DNA of 64,000 nucleotides from Synechococcus sp. Nb3U1 (GCF_021533835.1 NZ_JAKFYQ010000001.1:1584079-1648078); one strand, 5' to 3'; shown: positions 40,443 to 51,609, counted from the stretch's first letter. Numbers and translations: made by a program. The notes: generated by a model not told the origin, from the letters alone.

Positions 40443-41641
40443 ATGTCACATGAGCATCAACCCATCCTCTCTCCATCGGCAGCATCCGCGAGAGCAGGGT
40501 TAAGTGGCGGCAACATGGTCAGAGAACTGCTCAGAATCAAGCAAGAACAACTCTCCGGCATCCTCACCGTTGAATCTTCTGACCAGATTTGGCATCTCTA
40601 CCTTTACCTTGGCCGTGTGCTCTATGCCGATGGGGGGAACCACTCCGTTCGTCGTTGGCACAACAAAATTTGCGGCGTTTCTGTCCTTCCCTAGAGCAAG
40701 AGCTCGAAAGTGTTTCCAAAGAGATCTTAAAAGAGGCTTTCCCCGAAAGTGCTGGTTGCCCCCACTATCACTTCCTCTGTCTTTTGGCCAAACAAGGGAT
40801 CCTGAACCGGGAACAAACCCAGACAATCATCCGAAATCTGTGTGCCGAAGTTCTTTTTGATCTTTGCTGCTCCGATCACCTCAGCTTTCGACTGGATACA
40901 ACGGGATCCCTTTCTCCCCACCTGACCATCCTCAGTATTTCTGAATTGTTGGATAGCATTCATCGGGAATTATCCCTTTGGCAAACCCTGAACTTGAAGC
41001 CGGTTTATTTAGATCAAATGCCGCGGCTGGATCTCCCGGAGGTTTTGGAGAGGCAGGTATCCAAACCCATCTTTTCCCAGTGGCAGAAAATTTTTCAATC
41101 CCAACAAACCTTGCGAGAACTGGCTGGTACCCTCGGCAAGAGTCCTGCTGAAATTGGACGGTTGCTAATGCCGTTGCTGCGCCAGGGTATTGTCTCCATG
41201 CAACCAACGTCAGACATGAAATCCTCCTTCTTAGAGGAGCCTGAGAGGGAAGATCCCGCCACCAAACCATTGATCGTTTGCATTGACGACAGCGAAATTA
41301 TCTGTGAGACCATCAAGCGTATCTTGATCCCGGAGGGGTACCGATTTTTGGGCATTCAGGATCCCTTGCGTGCTATTGCTCAGGTGTTGAGTCAGCCGCC
41401 AGATCTGATCCTTCTGGATTTGGTGATGCCCTCGAGCAATGGCTATGAAATCTGTGCTCAGTTGCGCAAAGTGCCGCGTTTCCGAGACACACCCATCATT
41501 ATTCTGACGGGTAATGATGGCATCATCGACCGAGTGAGAGCCAAGTTGGTTGGATCTAGCCATTTTATGAACAAGCCCGTGCAAAAGGAGGAGCTTCTAG
41601 ACATAGTTCGAACTTACTTGTCGGTCAAAAATGCCTTGTGA
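40443..41641 (+). pseudogene. PatA-type response regulator, frameshifted
   Basis: The N-terminal PATAN/DUF4388-like part (VRELLRIKQEQLSGILTVES, LYLGRVLYADGGNHSVRRWH) is in one frame and stops at 40692. The rest continues in another frame from about 40670 (LRRFCPSLEQELESV), through helical segments, to a complete C-terminal receiver domain (IVCIDDSEIICETI, LILLDLVMPSSNGYE, HFMNKPVQKEEL). The break is in or near an AAAA run at 40666-40669. Joined length is about 399 residues, typical for PatA/PilG-like regulators of twitching and phototaxis. Expression could still yield a receiver fragment from the second frame; a sequencing error is possible. Confidence 0.8.
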
Positions 41642-41714
41642 GCTCCTAGCTCAGCTCTTAGCCAGTTTAGTTGTCTACCTCAACCCTTTTCTTTCATTCA
41701 AGCGCAGGTCAATC

Positions 41715-42101
41715 ATGTATACCATTCTCATCGTCGAAGACTCTCCCGTAGAATCCGCCATTATCAGCGAATGCTTGCAACGAGCAGGCCACTTCGTACT
41801 AAAAACCAAAAGTGCAGAAGAAGCCCTGCAAATGATTCGTCAAAAACTGCCCGATTTGATGGTGATCGATGTGGTATTACCTGGCTTGAGTGGGTTTGAA
41901 CTCTGCCGCGAACTGAAGGCGGAAAAAGCGACTCAAGATATTCCTATTGTGATTTGCTCCACCAAAGGCAGCGATACCGATAAGTTTTGGGGTCGGGCTC
42001 AAGGGGCAGATGCCTATTTGGCCAAGCCCGTTAACCAAGCAGAGTTGACCCAAACGGTCGAGGATTTGCTCAGAAAGCTACCGGTTAGCCGAGGGAAATG
42101 A
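41715..42101 (+). CDS. CheY-like response regulator (PilH/TaxY type)
   Basis: A 128-residue stand-alone receiver domain: YTILIVEDSPVE with the acidic pair, phosphoacceptor Asp in DLMVIDVVLPGLSGFE, the Ser/Thr in VICSTKGSD and Lys in AYLAKPVN. It has all phosphorylation residues and appears intact. ATG 41715 is preferred over the in-frame upstream start at 41631. It follows the PatA-type gene as in cyanobacterial phototaxis and pilus operons, but the expected CheW, methyl-accepting protein and full CheA are missing. Confidence 0.88.
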   Translation: MYTILIVEDSPVESAIISECLQRAGHFVLKTKSAEEALQMIRQKLPDLMVIDVVLPGLSGFELCRELKAEKATQDIPIVICSTKGSDTDKFWGRAQGADAYLAKPVNQAELTQTVEDLLRKLPVSRGK

Positions 42102-42480
42102 TGCCGCCATCCTCCCCACTCAGGCCGCTGACAGAAGCGCCTCTAGGCCCGCCCGAGAGGAGGGAACTGCTGAGCCTGCGGGTGGTAGGGTAGCCCAAGC
42201 CCGAGATGGACAGGAGGCCATCGCTCAACTGGAACATCAGCAACCCGCCGATTTGATCCTCTGCGATGTGGAAATGCCCCGCATGAATGGATTCGAGTTT
42301 CTGAATCAACGGCGCAAAGTCTCCCATTTGGCTGGGATCCCAGTGGTCATGCTCACCTCTCGCAGCGGCCAAAAGCATCGTCGTCTGGCCATGCAACTGG
42401 GGGCCAATGCGTATCTGACCAAGCCCTGCCTGGAATACGAACTGCTCACCCAGGTGGAAGCCCTGCTGGCCAGCCGCTAG
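42102..42480 (+). pseudogene. Remnant of a hybrid CheA kinase (C-terminal receiver domain)
   Basis: A segment reading RRELLSLRVV in one frame passes, after a shift near 42190, to RVAQARDGQEAIAQLEHQQP and LILCDVEMPRMNGFEFLNQR in a second frame, ending with NAYLTKPCLEYELLTQVEAL. This is the C-terminal receiver of a CheA/PilL-like hybrid; everything upstream (Hpt, kinase and CheW-like domains) is absent. The beginning of the fragment overlaps the cheY-like stop, so a large deletion probably fused cheY to the tail of cheA. Confidence 0.78.
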
Positions 42481-42584
42481 AGGCAAAAAGTTGCAGATTA
42501 TTAAAGTTTCGCTCGCAAGGGGAGCAAACTCCTAGCGCGTTCTGTTGCCTGCTAGCCTGAGTAATGCGACGCATTGAGCCCGTT

Positions 42585-43895
42585 ATGACTAGCACCCTTC
42601 ACTCCACCTCCTTTAACACCACCCAATCCAAGCAAATTTTTGCCCAGGCCAAAACCTTGATGCCGGGAGGGGTCAGTTCACCCGTGCGGGCCTTTAAGTC
42701 GGTGGGCGGGGATCCGGTTGTCTTCGACCGCGTCTCAGGGGCCTATGCCTGGGATGTAGACGGCAACCGATACATCGACTACATCGGTAGCTGGGGACCG
42801 GCCATCGTCGGCCATGCCCACCCGGAGGTGATCGAAGCGCTACAAAAAGCCCTCGGCAAAGGCACCAGTTTTGGTGCCCCCTGTCCGCTGGAAAACCAAC
42901 TGGCGGAACTGGTGATCGAGGCGGTACCCAGCGTGGAGATGGTGCGCTTTGTCAATTCGGGTACCGAGGCCTGTATGGCGGTGCTGCGCCTGATGCGAGC
43001 CTACACCGGGCGGGAAAAGGTGATCAAGTTTGAAGGCTGCTACCACGGCCATGCGGATATGTTTCTGGTAAAAGCGGGATCCGGAGTCGCCACCCTCGGC
43101 CTGCCGGACTCCCCTGGGGTACCCAAAGCAGTCACCACTGCCACCCTCACCGCACCCTACAACGATCTTGAAGCAGTCAAAGTTCTGTTTGAGCAAAATC
43201 CCGACTCGATTGCGGGAGTAATCCTGGAGCCGGTGGTGGGCAATGCCGGCTTTATCCCCCCGCAGCCGGGCTTTTTGCAAGGGTTGCGAGATCTGACCCA
43301 ACGATACGGGGCGCTGCTGGTGTTTGATGAGGTGATGACGGGGTTTCGCATCAGCTATGGCGGCGTGCAGGCCAAGATGGGGGTGACCCCAGATTTAACC
43401 ACCTTGGGGAAAGTCATCGGGGGCGGCTTGCCGGTGGGAGCCTACGGCGGTCGGCGCGAGATCATGGAAATGGTAGCTCCGGCGGGGCCGATGTATCAGG
43501 CCGGAACACTCTCTGGCAATCCCTTAGCCATGACGGCAGGGATCCATACACTGCAAATTCTGCGTCGTCCCGGCACCTACGAGTACCTGGAGCAGATGAC
43601 CGAGAAGCTGGCCAATGGACTATTACAGGTAGCCCAAGAAACCGGGCATGCGGCCTGTGGTGGCTATTTGCCGGGCATGTTTGGTCTGTTTTTCACCGCT
43701 GGGCCAGTTCGCAACTATGAAGAGGCCAAAGCCTCGGATCTGCAAAAGTTTGCCCGCTTCCATCGCGGCATGTTAGAGCAGGGGATCTATCTGGCTCCTT
43801 CTCAATTTGAGGCGGGCTTTACCTCCCTAGCCCATACAGAGGCGGATGTGGAGCAGACCTTGGCGGCAGCGCGGCAAGTGTTGAGCACGTTGTAG
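42585..43895 (+). CDS. hemL: Glutamate-1-semialdehyde 2,1-aminomutase
   Basis: HemL makes 5-aminolevulinate, the precursor of chlorophyll, bilins and heme, by the C5 pathway. The 436 residues show [56 protein letters not shown], and the PLP-lysine in [19 protein letters not shown]. An in-frame ATG at 42564 would add seven residues. Neither start has a strong ribosome site. No other tetrapyrrole gene is adjacent. Confidence 0.97.
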   Translation: MTSTLHSTSFNTTQSKQIFAQAKTLMPGGVSSPVRAFKSVGGDPVVFDRVSGAYAWDVDGNRYIDYIGSWGPAIVGHAHPEVIEALQKALGKGTSFGAPCPLENQLAELVIEAVPSVEMVRFVNSGTEACMAVLRLMRAYTGREKVIKFEGCYHGHADMFLVKAGSGVATLGLPDSPGVPKAVTTATLTAPYNDLEAVKVLFEQNPDSIAGVILEPVVGNAGFIPPQPGFLQGLRDLTQRYGALLVFDEVMTGFRISYGGVQAKMGVTPDLTTLGKVIGGGLPVGAYGGRREIMEMVAPAGPMYQAGTLSGNPLAMTAGIHTLQILRRPGTYEYLEQMTEKLANGLLQVAQETGHAACGGYLPGMFGLFFTAGPVRNYEEAKASDLQKFARFHRGMLEQGIYLAPSQFEAGFTSLAHTEADVEQTLAAARQVLSTL

Positions 43896-44033
43896 CTGGA
43901 ACCCAGGATAGAAAGGGATCCCTGAGAATAGAGCACCCCTAGTTCCTCATGTAGCAGTTGCGAGCATAGTCTCTGTTGCCCAAAACTGGAGGGGGATCCG
44001 TAGGCTGGCGTACAATTTGGCAAGAATCCTTGA

Positions 44034-46856
44034 GTGGCCATGATGATCCCTGCTGCTGGATCCCCTGACTCTTCTGCTCCCGTCTGGCACACCCTCACCC
44101 TGGCTACTACCGCCCAGAAGCTACAGACTGATCCCGATCGCGGCCTTACCGCCCAGCAGGTGGCCCAACGACAGCAGGAATATGGCCCCAACGAGCTGAT
44201 CGCCACTTCCGGGCGCAGTCGCTGGCAGGTGTTGCTTGACCAGTTCACCAACATCATGCTGCTGATGCTGATCGCGGTGGCAGCAGTTTCAGCGGCTTTG
44301 GCTTTAGAGGAAGGGGAATTTCCGAAAGATGCCTTGGCCATCCTGCTGATTGTCGGGTTGAATGGCGGGCTGGGCTACCTGCAAGAAAGTCGGGCGGAAA
44401 AGGCACTGGCGGCCCTAAAAAAATTGGCCTCCCCCACAGTGCGGGTGGAACGAGATGGCCTTTGGCAGGAGATTCCCGCCGGCAAGTTGGTACCCGGGGA
44501 TCGGGTGCTGCTAGAGGCTGGGGTACAAATCCCAGCGGATGGACGGTTGGCGGAAGCCGTGAATTTGCAGGTGCGCGAAGCTGCCTTGACCGGAGAAGCG
44601 GTGTCAGTGGTGAAACAGGCGGACTGTGTGCTCCCAGCCGACACTGAATTGGGGGAACGGCGCAACATGGCCTTTATGGGCACGGAGGTGGTTCAGGGGC
44701 GCGGGATCCTCTTGGTTACCAGTACCGGCATGCGCACGGAGTTGGGCAAAGTAGCAACCCTGCTGCAATCGGTGGAGAGCGAGCCGACGCCGCTACAACG
44801 GCGTATGAGCCAACTGGGCAATGTGTTGGTGTTTGGCTCCTTGGCCTTGGTGGTAGTGGTGGTGGTGGTGGGCTTACTGCAGGCCGGGACTATGGCCCCC
44901 TTTACCTCGCTGCTGGAAACCTCCTTGAGTATGGCGGTGGCAGTGGTGCCGGAGGGGTTGCCCGCTGTGATCACCGTAACCCTGGCCATTGGTACTCAAC
45001 GCATGGTGCGGCGACATGCCTTGATTCGACGCTTGCCTGCAGTGGAAACCCTGGGATCCGTAACCACCATCTGCTCCGACAAAACCGGTACCCTTACCGA
45101 AAACAAAATGGTGGTCACCGATATTGTTACGGCCAGCCGTCATTACTACGTCACCGGGACAGGCTACATCCCCCAGGGATCCTTTTACTGCACGGGCGAA
45201 CCGGTTGACCTTCAAAGAGCTCCGGATTTGCTGGCGGTGTTGCGGGCAACCGTGTTCTGTAACGATGCCCTGTTGCAGGCCAACATCCAGCCGGCTAGGG
45301 TGCGCAACCCCCGCTCTGGAGTGTCCTCCTCACCCCCTAGCTGGTCGATCTTGGGGGATCCGACGGAAGCAGCGCTGCTGGTGGCCGCAGCTAAAGCCAA
45401 TCTGCACAAAGCCTCTTTACAAGAGCAATGCCCACGGGTACAAGAGCTGCCCTTCAGCTCGGAGCGCAAGCGCATGAGTGTGGTGATTCAGGAGAGTAAT
45501 AGCTACCGCGTTTACGTTAAGGGATCCCCGGAACTGGTGCTGGAGCGGTGTGATCGCATTCAAAATGCTGAAGGTTGGCATTGGCTTTCAGAAAAGGCTC
45601 GCCAGGATATTCTCGATACCAACAATCAAATGGCGGCCCAGGGCACACGGGTTTTGGGGGTAGCCACCTTGGATCTGGAAGGGATCCCGAGCAATCTGGA
45701 GGAAGTGGAGCAAAATCTAATCTGGCTGGGATTGGTGGGCATGCACGATGCCCCTCGACCAGAAGCGCGCGAGGCGGTGGCTCGCTGTCATGAGGCCGGG
45801 ATCCGCACCCTGATGATCACTGGTGATCACCAACTGACTGCCGTAGCGATTGCCCGCGATCTGGGCATCATCGGGCCAGAAGACCGGGCAGTGGATGGGC
45901 GAACTCTCTCCCGTCTGAGTGCCGATGAGCTGCTACAAACGGTGCAAACAGTCAATGTCTATGCCCGTGTAGCTCCCGAACATAAACTGCGCATTGTCCA
46001 AGCCCTGCAAAAGCAACACCAATTTGTGGCCATGACTGGCGATGGGGTAAATGATGCCCCAGCTCTGCGCCAGGCAGATATTGGCATTGCCATGGGCATT
46101 ACGGGCACCGACGTGAGCAAAGAAGCCAGCGATATGGTTTTGCTGGATGACAATTTTGCCACCATTGTTGCTGCTATCGAAGAAGGGCGAGTTGTTTACA
46201 GCAATATCCGCCGCTTCGTGAAATATATTTTGGGCAGCAACATTGGTGAGGTACTCACGGTAGCCGCTGCCCCGATTTTGGGTTTGGAGGATGTCCCCCT
46301 TTCGCCGCTGCAAATTCTGTGGATGAACCTGGTCACCGATGGCCTGCCCGCTCTGGCTTTGGCCCTAGAACCTGCCGAGCCGGGGGTGATGCAACGAGCT
46401 CCCTTCAACCCAAAGGAGAGCATTTTTGCGCGGGGGCTAGGAGCCTACATGGTGCGTATTGGTGTTGTCTTTGCCATCACCACGATCACCATGATGCTAA
46501 TTGTGGAGAACTCCATCCCCCATTGGCGCACGATGGTGTTTACCACGTTGTGTGTGGCCCAAATGGGCCATGCGGTGTCCGTGCGTTCTAACAAAAAATT
46601 GATTATCGAAACCAACCCCCTTTCCAACCCCTACCTCTTCTGGGCTGTTCTGGCCACGCTTCTACTGCAATTTGCCTTGCTTTATGTGCCCTTCCTGCGC
46701 AGCTTCTTTGGTACTGAAGAATTGACCCGCAGCGAACTTTGGATCTGCATAGGCTTCAGTACCTTAGTCATGGTTTGGGTGGAATTAGAAAAGCTCTACT
46801 CTCGCTGGCGCAAGGGATCCCAGCCCCCGCCCTCAGAGCCTGCGGCCACAACCTAA
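44034..46856 (+). CDS. P-type cation ATPase, Ca2+-transporting type (PacL-like)
   Basis: The 940-residue P2-type pump has the N-terminal cation ATPase domain, actuator loop [12 protein letters not shown]4 site [13 protein letters not shown], phosphorylation motif [14 protein letters not shown], nucleotide domain with [11 protein letters not shown], hinge [22 protein letters not shown], and the C-terminal cation ATPase helices. PEGLP in M4 and the M6 region [16 protein letters not shown] fit Ca2+ (or Ca/Mn) export, as in cyanobacterial PacL, better than Na/K pumps. Metal choice cannot be proven from motifs alone. It stands as a single gene between hemL and a signalling locus. Confidence 0.92.
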   Translation: MAMMIPAAGSPDSSAPVWHTLTLATTAQKLQTDPDRGLTAQQVAQRQQEYGPNELIATSGRSRWQVLLDQFTNIMLLMLIAVAAVSAALALEEGEFPKDALAILLIVGLNGGLGYLQESRAEKALAALKKLASPTVRVERDGLWQEIPAGKLVPGDRVLLEAGVQIPADGRLAEAVNLQVREAALTGEAVSVVKQADCVLPADTELGERRNMAFMGTEVVQGRGILLVTSTGMRTELGKVATLLQSVESEPTPLQRRMSQLGNVLVFGSLALVVVVVVVGLLQAGTMAPFTSLLETSLSMAVAVVPEGLPAVITVTLAIGTQRMVRRHALIRRLPAVETLGSVTTICSDKTGTLTENKMVVTDIVTASRHYYVTGTGYIPQGSFYCTGEPVDLQRAPDLLAVLRATVFCNDALLQANIQPARVRNPRSGVSSSPPSWSILGDPTEAALLVAAAKANLHKASLQEQCPRVQELPFSSERKRMSVVIQESNSYRVYVKGSPELVLERCDRIQNAEGWHWLSEKARQDILDTNNQMAAQGTRVLGVATLDLEGIPSNLEEVEQNLIWLGLVGMHDAPRPEAREAVARCHEAGIRTLMITGDHQLTAVAIARDLGIIGPEDRAVDGRTLSRLSADELLQTVQTVNVYARVAPEHKLRIVQALQKQHQFVAMTGDGVNDAPALRQADIGIAMGITGTDVSKEASDMVLLDDNFATIVAAIEEGRVVYSNIRRFVKYILGSNIGEVLTVAAAPILGLEDVPLSPLQILWMNLVTDGLPALALALEPAEPGVMQRAPFNPKESIFARGLGAYMVRIGVVFAITTITMMLIVENSIPHWRTMVFTTLCVAQMGHAVSVRSNKKLIIETNPLSNPYLFWAVLATLLLQFALLYVPFLRSFFGTEELTRSELWICIGFSTLVMVWVELEKLYSRWRKGSQPPPSEPAATT

Positions 46857-46871
46857 TGATCTACAGACAGC

Positions 46872-47242
46872 TTGTCGGAAATAAGCCCGATTGATACCGC
46901 CACTCTCAAGGCCCTGAAAACGGTGATGGGCCTGAAGGATCAAGCAGTTCTACAAAGCCTGATCAAAAGGAAGGGACAGACCCGGATGGGATCCCTGCAA
47001 GCGGCCCTGACCCAGCGAGCTCCTGAGGCTCTGTTCCGTCTGGCGCATCGGTTCAAAGGCAGCAGCAGCATCCTGGGAGTGGGGGAGCGAAAGGATTGGC
47101 CCAGCTCTGCCAAGAGATAGAGGCACTGACCCGCACAGAATCGATAGACTGGGATCACCTACCATCACTGTTAAACCCACTACAAAACCCACTACAAGCT
47201 GAAGACCAGCGCGTTACTCTTAGCCTGGCTTGTCCATACTGA
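46872..47242 (+). pseudogene. Hpt-domain phosphotransfer protein, frameshifted
   Basis: The first frame (TTG 46872) encodes a helical segment with the phosphotransfer histidine in LAHRFKGSSSILGVG. It then leaves the family pattern, while the remainder (GLAQLCQEIEALTR, ending at TGA 47240) continues in a different frame. The indel is in or near the GGGGG run around 47082. About 120 residues when joined, normal for an Hpt domain. It precedes a receiver-kinase with its own lesion, so the pair appears to be decaying together. Confidence 0.72.
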
Positions 47243-47265
47243 ACCAATCATTTCATTCCCTCCCT

Positions 47266-48585
47266 ATGCCGACCCCTGATCCGCTGAATCTTTGTCCTGT
47301 CATTTCAGCTGTTAACCCAGAGGTACCCCAGATGGAGCCCTGCACAGATTCAGCCCCTGCTGCTAGGGATCCCCTAATGCACACCATCAATTTGACTGTA
47401 GATCCTGGCCCATCCTCGGGCTTGGGTGAGACCTTCTCTGTCCAGACCCAGCCATTGCTGTTGATTGCCGACGATGACCCTAGCCAACGGCTGTTGATCC
47501 GCCATGTCATGAGCAAAGAGGGCTATAGGATGATCGAGGCCAGCAATGGGGAGAGCTGTTTGGAGACTTTTACTGCCCGGCTGCCGGATATAGTGTTGCT
47601 AGATGCGGTTATGCCGCAGTTGGATGGGTTTGAGTGTTGCCGTCGTCTCCGTGCTCAAAACCCAGATTTGCCGGTTCTGATGGTGACTGCTCTCGATGAT
47701 GAAACCTCTGTAGCCGAGGCCTTTGCTGCAGGCGCCACCGACTATATCCCCAAACCCATTTACTGGCCGGTGTTGAAGCAACGCATTCGTTATTTGCTTG
47801 AAGTTAGCCGTGCCCATCATCACTTACGGAAACTCAACCAAGCCCTGGAAGAAAAAGTCAAGGAGCGCACTGCCTAGTTGGCCTGCCAAGTGGAGGGTCT
47901 GCAACAACTGCATCGCCTCAAGGATGACTTTCTGGCTACCGTCTCCCACGAGCTGCGCACCCCCCTGACCAAGGTGGAACTGGCGCTACAACTTTTGGGC
48001 CGCACACCCCTAAACGAGAAACAACAGCAATACCACCGCATTGCTCTAGAGGAATGCCATGTTGAGATCAGCTTGATCAATAAATTGCTGGATTTGCAAC
48101 GTCTAGAAACCAAGGATCTGGCGGCTTCTGTCTCCGCCATTGATCTGAACGATTTTTGGGTGAGCCTGCTTGCCTCAGTACAGGAGCGGACACAGGCGCA
48201 ACACCTAACCCTAAAGATCACCAATCCGCCGCCTGCAGCGGTGATTCGTACTCATTTGCAGCACCTCAGCCAGATTTTGCAGGAACTCCTAGAGAATGCC
48301 TGCAAATTTACCCAGCCGGGGGGAACGATTTGCCTAGAGATTCAGCCGGTTCCAGCAGGGTTTGAGTTCAAGGTCGGGAACACCGCCCAAATCGAGGCTG
48401 ACCAGTTGCCTCGCCTGTTTGATCGCTTTTATCGAATCTCCTCTGCGGATCCCTGGGCCCAACAGGGGAGTGGCTTGGGGTTGGCTTTGGTGAAGCAGTG
48501 GGTGGAGTATCTACAGGGGCAGATCCGGGTCACCAGCCAAGCGGAATGGACGTGGTTTATCCTCAGGCTGCCAGACCTAAAGTGA
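47266..48585 (+). pseudogene. Receiver-histidine kinase split by an in-frame TAG
   Basis: The first part (to 47877) has a receiver domain: LLLIADDDPSQ, IVLLDAVMPQLDGFE, TDYIPKPIYWPVL, then a coiled linker ALEEKVKERTA. A TAG codon follows, and the same frame goes on with LACQVEGLQQLHRLKDDFLA, the HisKA box VSHELRTPLTKVE, LLENACKFTQPGG and GSGLGLALVKQWVEYLQG of a complete kinase. Where TAG stands, relatives have Gln (KERTAQL), one base away. Either the gene is inactivated, or two half-proteins are made, the second starting at TTG 47878. Start ATG 47266 is chosen; TTG 47230 is in frame upstream. Confidence 0.8.
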
Positions 48586-48672
48586 CCCGCTCCCAACTCC
48601 TCAACTCACCTCAACCCCCTTTCCAGTTCTTTCAGAGGCAGGGATGAAGGGGGATTTCGACTAGGGTTAGCT

Positions 48673-49029
48673 TCAGTGGCTGGCAACAGCAGCGGTTTCG
48701 GAAGTCGCAAAAGAGGTACCACAACCACAACTGGCGACGGCATTGGGATTCTTGAAGCGGAAGCCGCCCCCCAGCAAATCCTCAGAAAAATCGATGGTGA
48801 TACCGCTGATCAGGGTCATGCTCAAGGGATCCACTGCCACCCGGATGCCATCAAAATCAAAGGTTTGATCGTCGGGATTGGAATGAGGCTCAAAGTTCAT
48901 CACATAAGAAAGGCCAGAACAGCCACTGGGTTTCACCCCCAAGCGCAAAATCGGCTCGGATCCCTCTTTTTCGTACTTGCTGCGCAGGCGCTTCAATTCT
49001 TGTACGGCGCTATCGGTAACGGTGATCAT
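48673..49029 (-). CDS. A-type Fe-S cluster carrier (SufA/IscA family)
   Basis: The protein (118 residues from ATG 49029) has the three conserved cysteines of A-type carriers: GVKPSGCSGLSYVM and, near the C-terminus, VASCGCGTSFA. It delivers Fe-S clusters to target proteins. The gene is convergent with the kinase. Cyanobacterial genomes usually have several A-type proteins; this one resembles the plastid CpIscA/SufA branch. The frame extends 5 codons further upstream to ATG 49044. Confidence 0.92.
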   Translation of the reverse strand: MITVTDSAVQELKRLRSKYEKEGSEPILRLGVKPSGCSGLSYVMNFEPHSNPDDQTFDFDGIRVAVDPLSMTLISGITIDFSEDLLGGGFRFKNPNAVASCGCGTSFATSETAAVASH

Positions 49030-49137
49030 GGCGGGAAAGCTCACATCTTACCTTTCATCCTATCAGGGGTTTTGGGCAGCCCTCAGATTCCGCTTGCCTG
49101 ATCCTGGCTGTTGATAAGCTAGGAATCCCCATTCTTA

Positions 49138-50130
49138 ATGTTTGCCCCCGTGACGGATCCCAACGCCATTCGGGTTACCTTTTTGGGCACCAGCTCCGGC
49201 TTGCCCACCCGTCAACGCAATGTCTCCGGGATTGCGGTGCAGTTTCCACAGCGGTCGGAATGGTGGCTGTTCGATTGTGGAGAGGGCACTCAGCACCAGT
49301 TGTTGCGCCTAGACGAGTTGCGCCCCAGCCAACTGCGCCGCATTTTCATCACCCACATGCACGGCGATCACATTTACGGTCTGCCGGGGTTGTTGGCCTC
49401 CTGTGGCCTGGGCAGTACCCCCGAACGCATCGATGCCTATGGCCCACCCGGCTTGGAAGATTATCTCAAGGCAGTGCTGCGCTACAGCGAAACGCGGATC
49501 CCCTATCCGTTCCACATTCACACTGTAGAAACTGGGCTGATCCTACAAGAACCAGAATACTCAGTCTTCTGTGCACCGTTGGATCACCGGGTGCCGGCCT
49601 TTGGCTATCGGGTAGTGGAACAGGATCGGCCCGGCAGTTTCGATGTTGCTAAAGCACAAGCGGACGGGATCCCTTTCGGCCCCCTGTACGGGCAACTGAA
49701 GGCCGGCCAATCCATCACCTGGCAAGGCCAATCCTTCCATGGCCGTGATTATGTCGGGGAGCCGATTCCGGGTCGCAAGTTCTCCTACTGTACCGACACG
49801 AGCTTTTGTCGCAATGCCGTGGATCTGTCTCGGGCTGCCGATTTGGTAATTCATGAGGCCACCTACGCCGAAGCCGATCGGGAACTGGCCCGTCGCGCCA
49901 AACACTCTACAGCTGCTATGGCAGCCCAGGTGGCAGCCGAGGCCAAAGCTCAAGCCCTGATGCTCACCCACTTCAGCCCCCGCTATCATCCAGAGGCCTC
50001 GATTACATTGGCAGATCTGCTGGCGGAGGCCCAGGCGATTTTCCCGAATACGCTGTTGGCCTACGACCGCCTCACCTACGAAATCCCCCGTCGGATCCCA
50101 GCTCCTCTCTCTGTAGGCCTGCCTCGCTAG
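49138..50130 (+). CDS. rnz: Ribonuclease Z
   Basis: RNase Z trims the 3' trailer of tRNA precursors. The 330 residues contain the metallo-beta-lactamase metal motif [37 protein letters not shown] at the N-terminus, [12 protein letters not shown], and [12 protein letters not shown] with HFSPRYHP later. The length and PxKxRN-like QRN turn fit the short bacterial/plastid form. The RDD gene follows after 29 bases. Confidence 0.95.
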   Translation: MFAPVTDPNAIRVTFLGTSSGLPTRQRNVSGIAVQFPQRSEWWLFDCGEGTQHQLLRLDELRPSQLRRIFITHMHGDHIYGLPGLLASCGLGSTPERIDAYGPPGLEDYLKAVLRYSETRIPYPFHIHTVETGLILQEPEYSVFCAPLDHRVPAFGYRVVEQDRPGSFDVAKAQADGIPFGPLYGQLKAGQSITWQGQSFHGRDYVGEPIPGRKFSYCTDTSFCRNAVDLSRAADLVIHEATYAEADRELARRAKHSTAAMAAQVAAEAKAQALMLTHFSPRYHPEASITLADLLAEAQAIFPNTLLAYDRLTYEIPRRIPAPLSVGLPR

Positions 50131-50159
50131 AATAGTAGGACTGACTGTCTACACCAGCG

Positions 50160-51038
50160 ATGACGGATCCCAGACCTTATCCCGAACGACCCAAATTTCC
50201 AGAACGGCCCAAAACCGATCAGCTGGATCAGCGCTCCAGCGAGTGGCAAACCTTGAGCGCCCTCCCGACCCCTGCCCCTCTGCGCCCCGTGGAGACCGAA
50301 CGACCAGCCCCGCAAACTGCCACAGCTCCGCAGACTGCTCCGGTAGAGACGATCCCGAAATTGGCCTCCTGGCGCAAACGGATTGGTGCTTTTGCCCTGG
50401 ATTTTGGGGTGGGTTTGGGAGCTTCCTACCTGGCTCAGGGCCTGGCATCACTGTTTGGAGCCAATGCTGGGGCGGTGGATATGACCGGCTACGTGGCCTT
50501 CTTTGCCGTTTGGCTGGTGAACCGAGGTTATTTTCAATCCCGGCCTGAAGGACAAAGCCTCGGCAAGTGGTTGCTGAACATCAAAACCCTGGATCCGGAA
50601 ACCGAGACCTCGCCGCACCTGATCCGCTCGCTGGCCCGCGAGAGTGTCCTATCGCTGTTTCTGCTCACCGAAGCCCTGTTGGTACCGCTGGCTGCCGATG
50701 GTCTGTTTGCTGCTTTCGATAAAGAAAAACGCCAAACCATTCACGATCGCGCTGGGCGCACCTTGGTGGTGGAAGCGGAGCAGGGCTACCACCTGGATGA
50801 AAAGGCGATGCAGTTTTTGCAGGGGATCCTAGAGGGAGATGCTGCCGAAGATGTGAAATCTGCTGCCCGTGACCTATTGAGCCAAGCCCAACGCAACGAT
50901 ACCGTGCGCGATCTCTCCAAACAGGTGCAGCGTCTGGGCAAAGATATGGATCAAAATACCCGCAGTCTACGGCAACAAACTGGCAAACAGGTGAAAAACT
51001 GGGTTGATTCTGTCAAAGAAAAGTTAGATAATTGGTGA
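50160..51038 (+). CDS. RDD-family membrane protein
   Basis: A proline-rich 60-residue N-terminus precedes an RDD domain: ASWRKRIGAFALDFGVGLGA and two more spans, with the conserved GQSLGKWLLNIKTLD and an IHDRAGRTLVVEAE end. The C-terminal 90 residues are hydrophilic and helical (VRDLSKQVQRLGKDMDQNTR), likely a coiled coil. RDD proteins are membrane proteins of uncertain role; some are Na+/H+ antiporters. No clear operon partner. Confidence 0.82.
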   Translation: MTDPRPYPERPKFPERPKTDQLDQRSSEWQTLSALPTPAPLRPVETERPAPQTATAPQTAPVETIPKLASWRKRIGAFALDFGVGLGASYLAQGLASLFGANAGAVDMTGYVAFFAVWLVNRGYFQSRPEGQSLGKWLLNIKTLDPETETSPHLIRSLARESVLSLFLLTEALLVPLAADGLFAAFDKEKRQTIHDRAGRTLVVEAEQGYHLDEKAMQFLQGILEGDAAEDVKSAARDLLSQAQRNDTVRDLSKQVQRLGKDMDQNTRSLRQQTGKQVKNWVDSVKEKLDNW

Positions 51039-51141
51039 TTGCGCTTGCAATTGCGTTTGTAATTATGAACGCTCGGTTGCGGCCCGAAGTTCGGGTAGCT
51101 TCTGAGTCTTGCTAGCCTCTCACCTCAGTCTGGGATCCGTC

Positions 51142-51336
51142 ATGGCCAAAGCAAAAGGTGTCCGCATCATCATTAACCTAGAGTGTACGGAGTGCCGTAC
51201 CAACGCTGACAAACGTTCTCCGGGTGTAAACCGCTACACCGCCACCAAAAATCGCCGCAACACCACGGCCCGCTTGGAGCTGAAGAAATTCTGCCCCCAC
51301 TGCAACCGTCACACCATCCACAAAGAGATCAAGTAG
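51142..51336 (+). CDS. rpmG: 50S ribosomal protein L33
   Basis: The 64-residue protein carries the L33 zinc-type motifs [20 protein letters not shown] and [13 protein letters not shown] (four Cys), so it is the zinc-binding form. ATG 51142 is the canonical start (MAKAKG); an upstream in-frame start at 51109 is ignored. It precedes rpsR by 22 bases, the usual cyanobacterial and plastid rpl33-rps18 pair. Confidence 0.97.
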   Translation: MAKAKGVRIIINLECTECRTNADKRSPGVNRYTATKNRRNTTARLELKKFCPHCNRHTIHKEIK

Positions 51337-51358
51337 TTCCTTTTATCCCTGCTGCCCT

Positions 51359-51574
51359 ATGGTTTATTCCCGCCGCCGCATGTCTCCCATCAAGCCTGGA
51401 GATCCGATCAAGTTCACGGATATTGAACTCCTCAAAAAATTTGTGACCGAACGTGGTAAAATCCTGCCCCGCCGCATTACCGGCCTTACCGCCAAGCAGC
51501 AACGGGATCTAACCGTGGCGATCAAACGGGCACGGATTATGGGTCTGCTTTACTTCGTCAACAAAGAGGGATAA
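51359..51574 (+). CDS. rpsR: 30S ribosomal protein S18
   Basis: S18 binds the 30S platform beside S6. The 71 residues contain ISFTD-like [19 protein letters not shown] and the family signature [24 protein letters not shown]. It is co-transcribed with rpmG and ends 35 bases before the dihydrouridine synthase gene. Confidence 0.97.
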   Translation: MVYSRRRMSPIKPGDPIKFTDIELLKKFVTERGKILPRRITGLTAKQQRDLTVAIKRARIMGLLYFVNKEG

Positions 51575-51609
51575 CCCTCCGCGCTTCTTCTGTTCTGGGA
51601 TCCCTTCCC

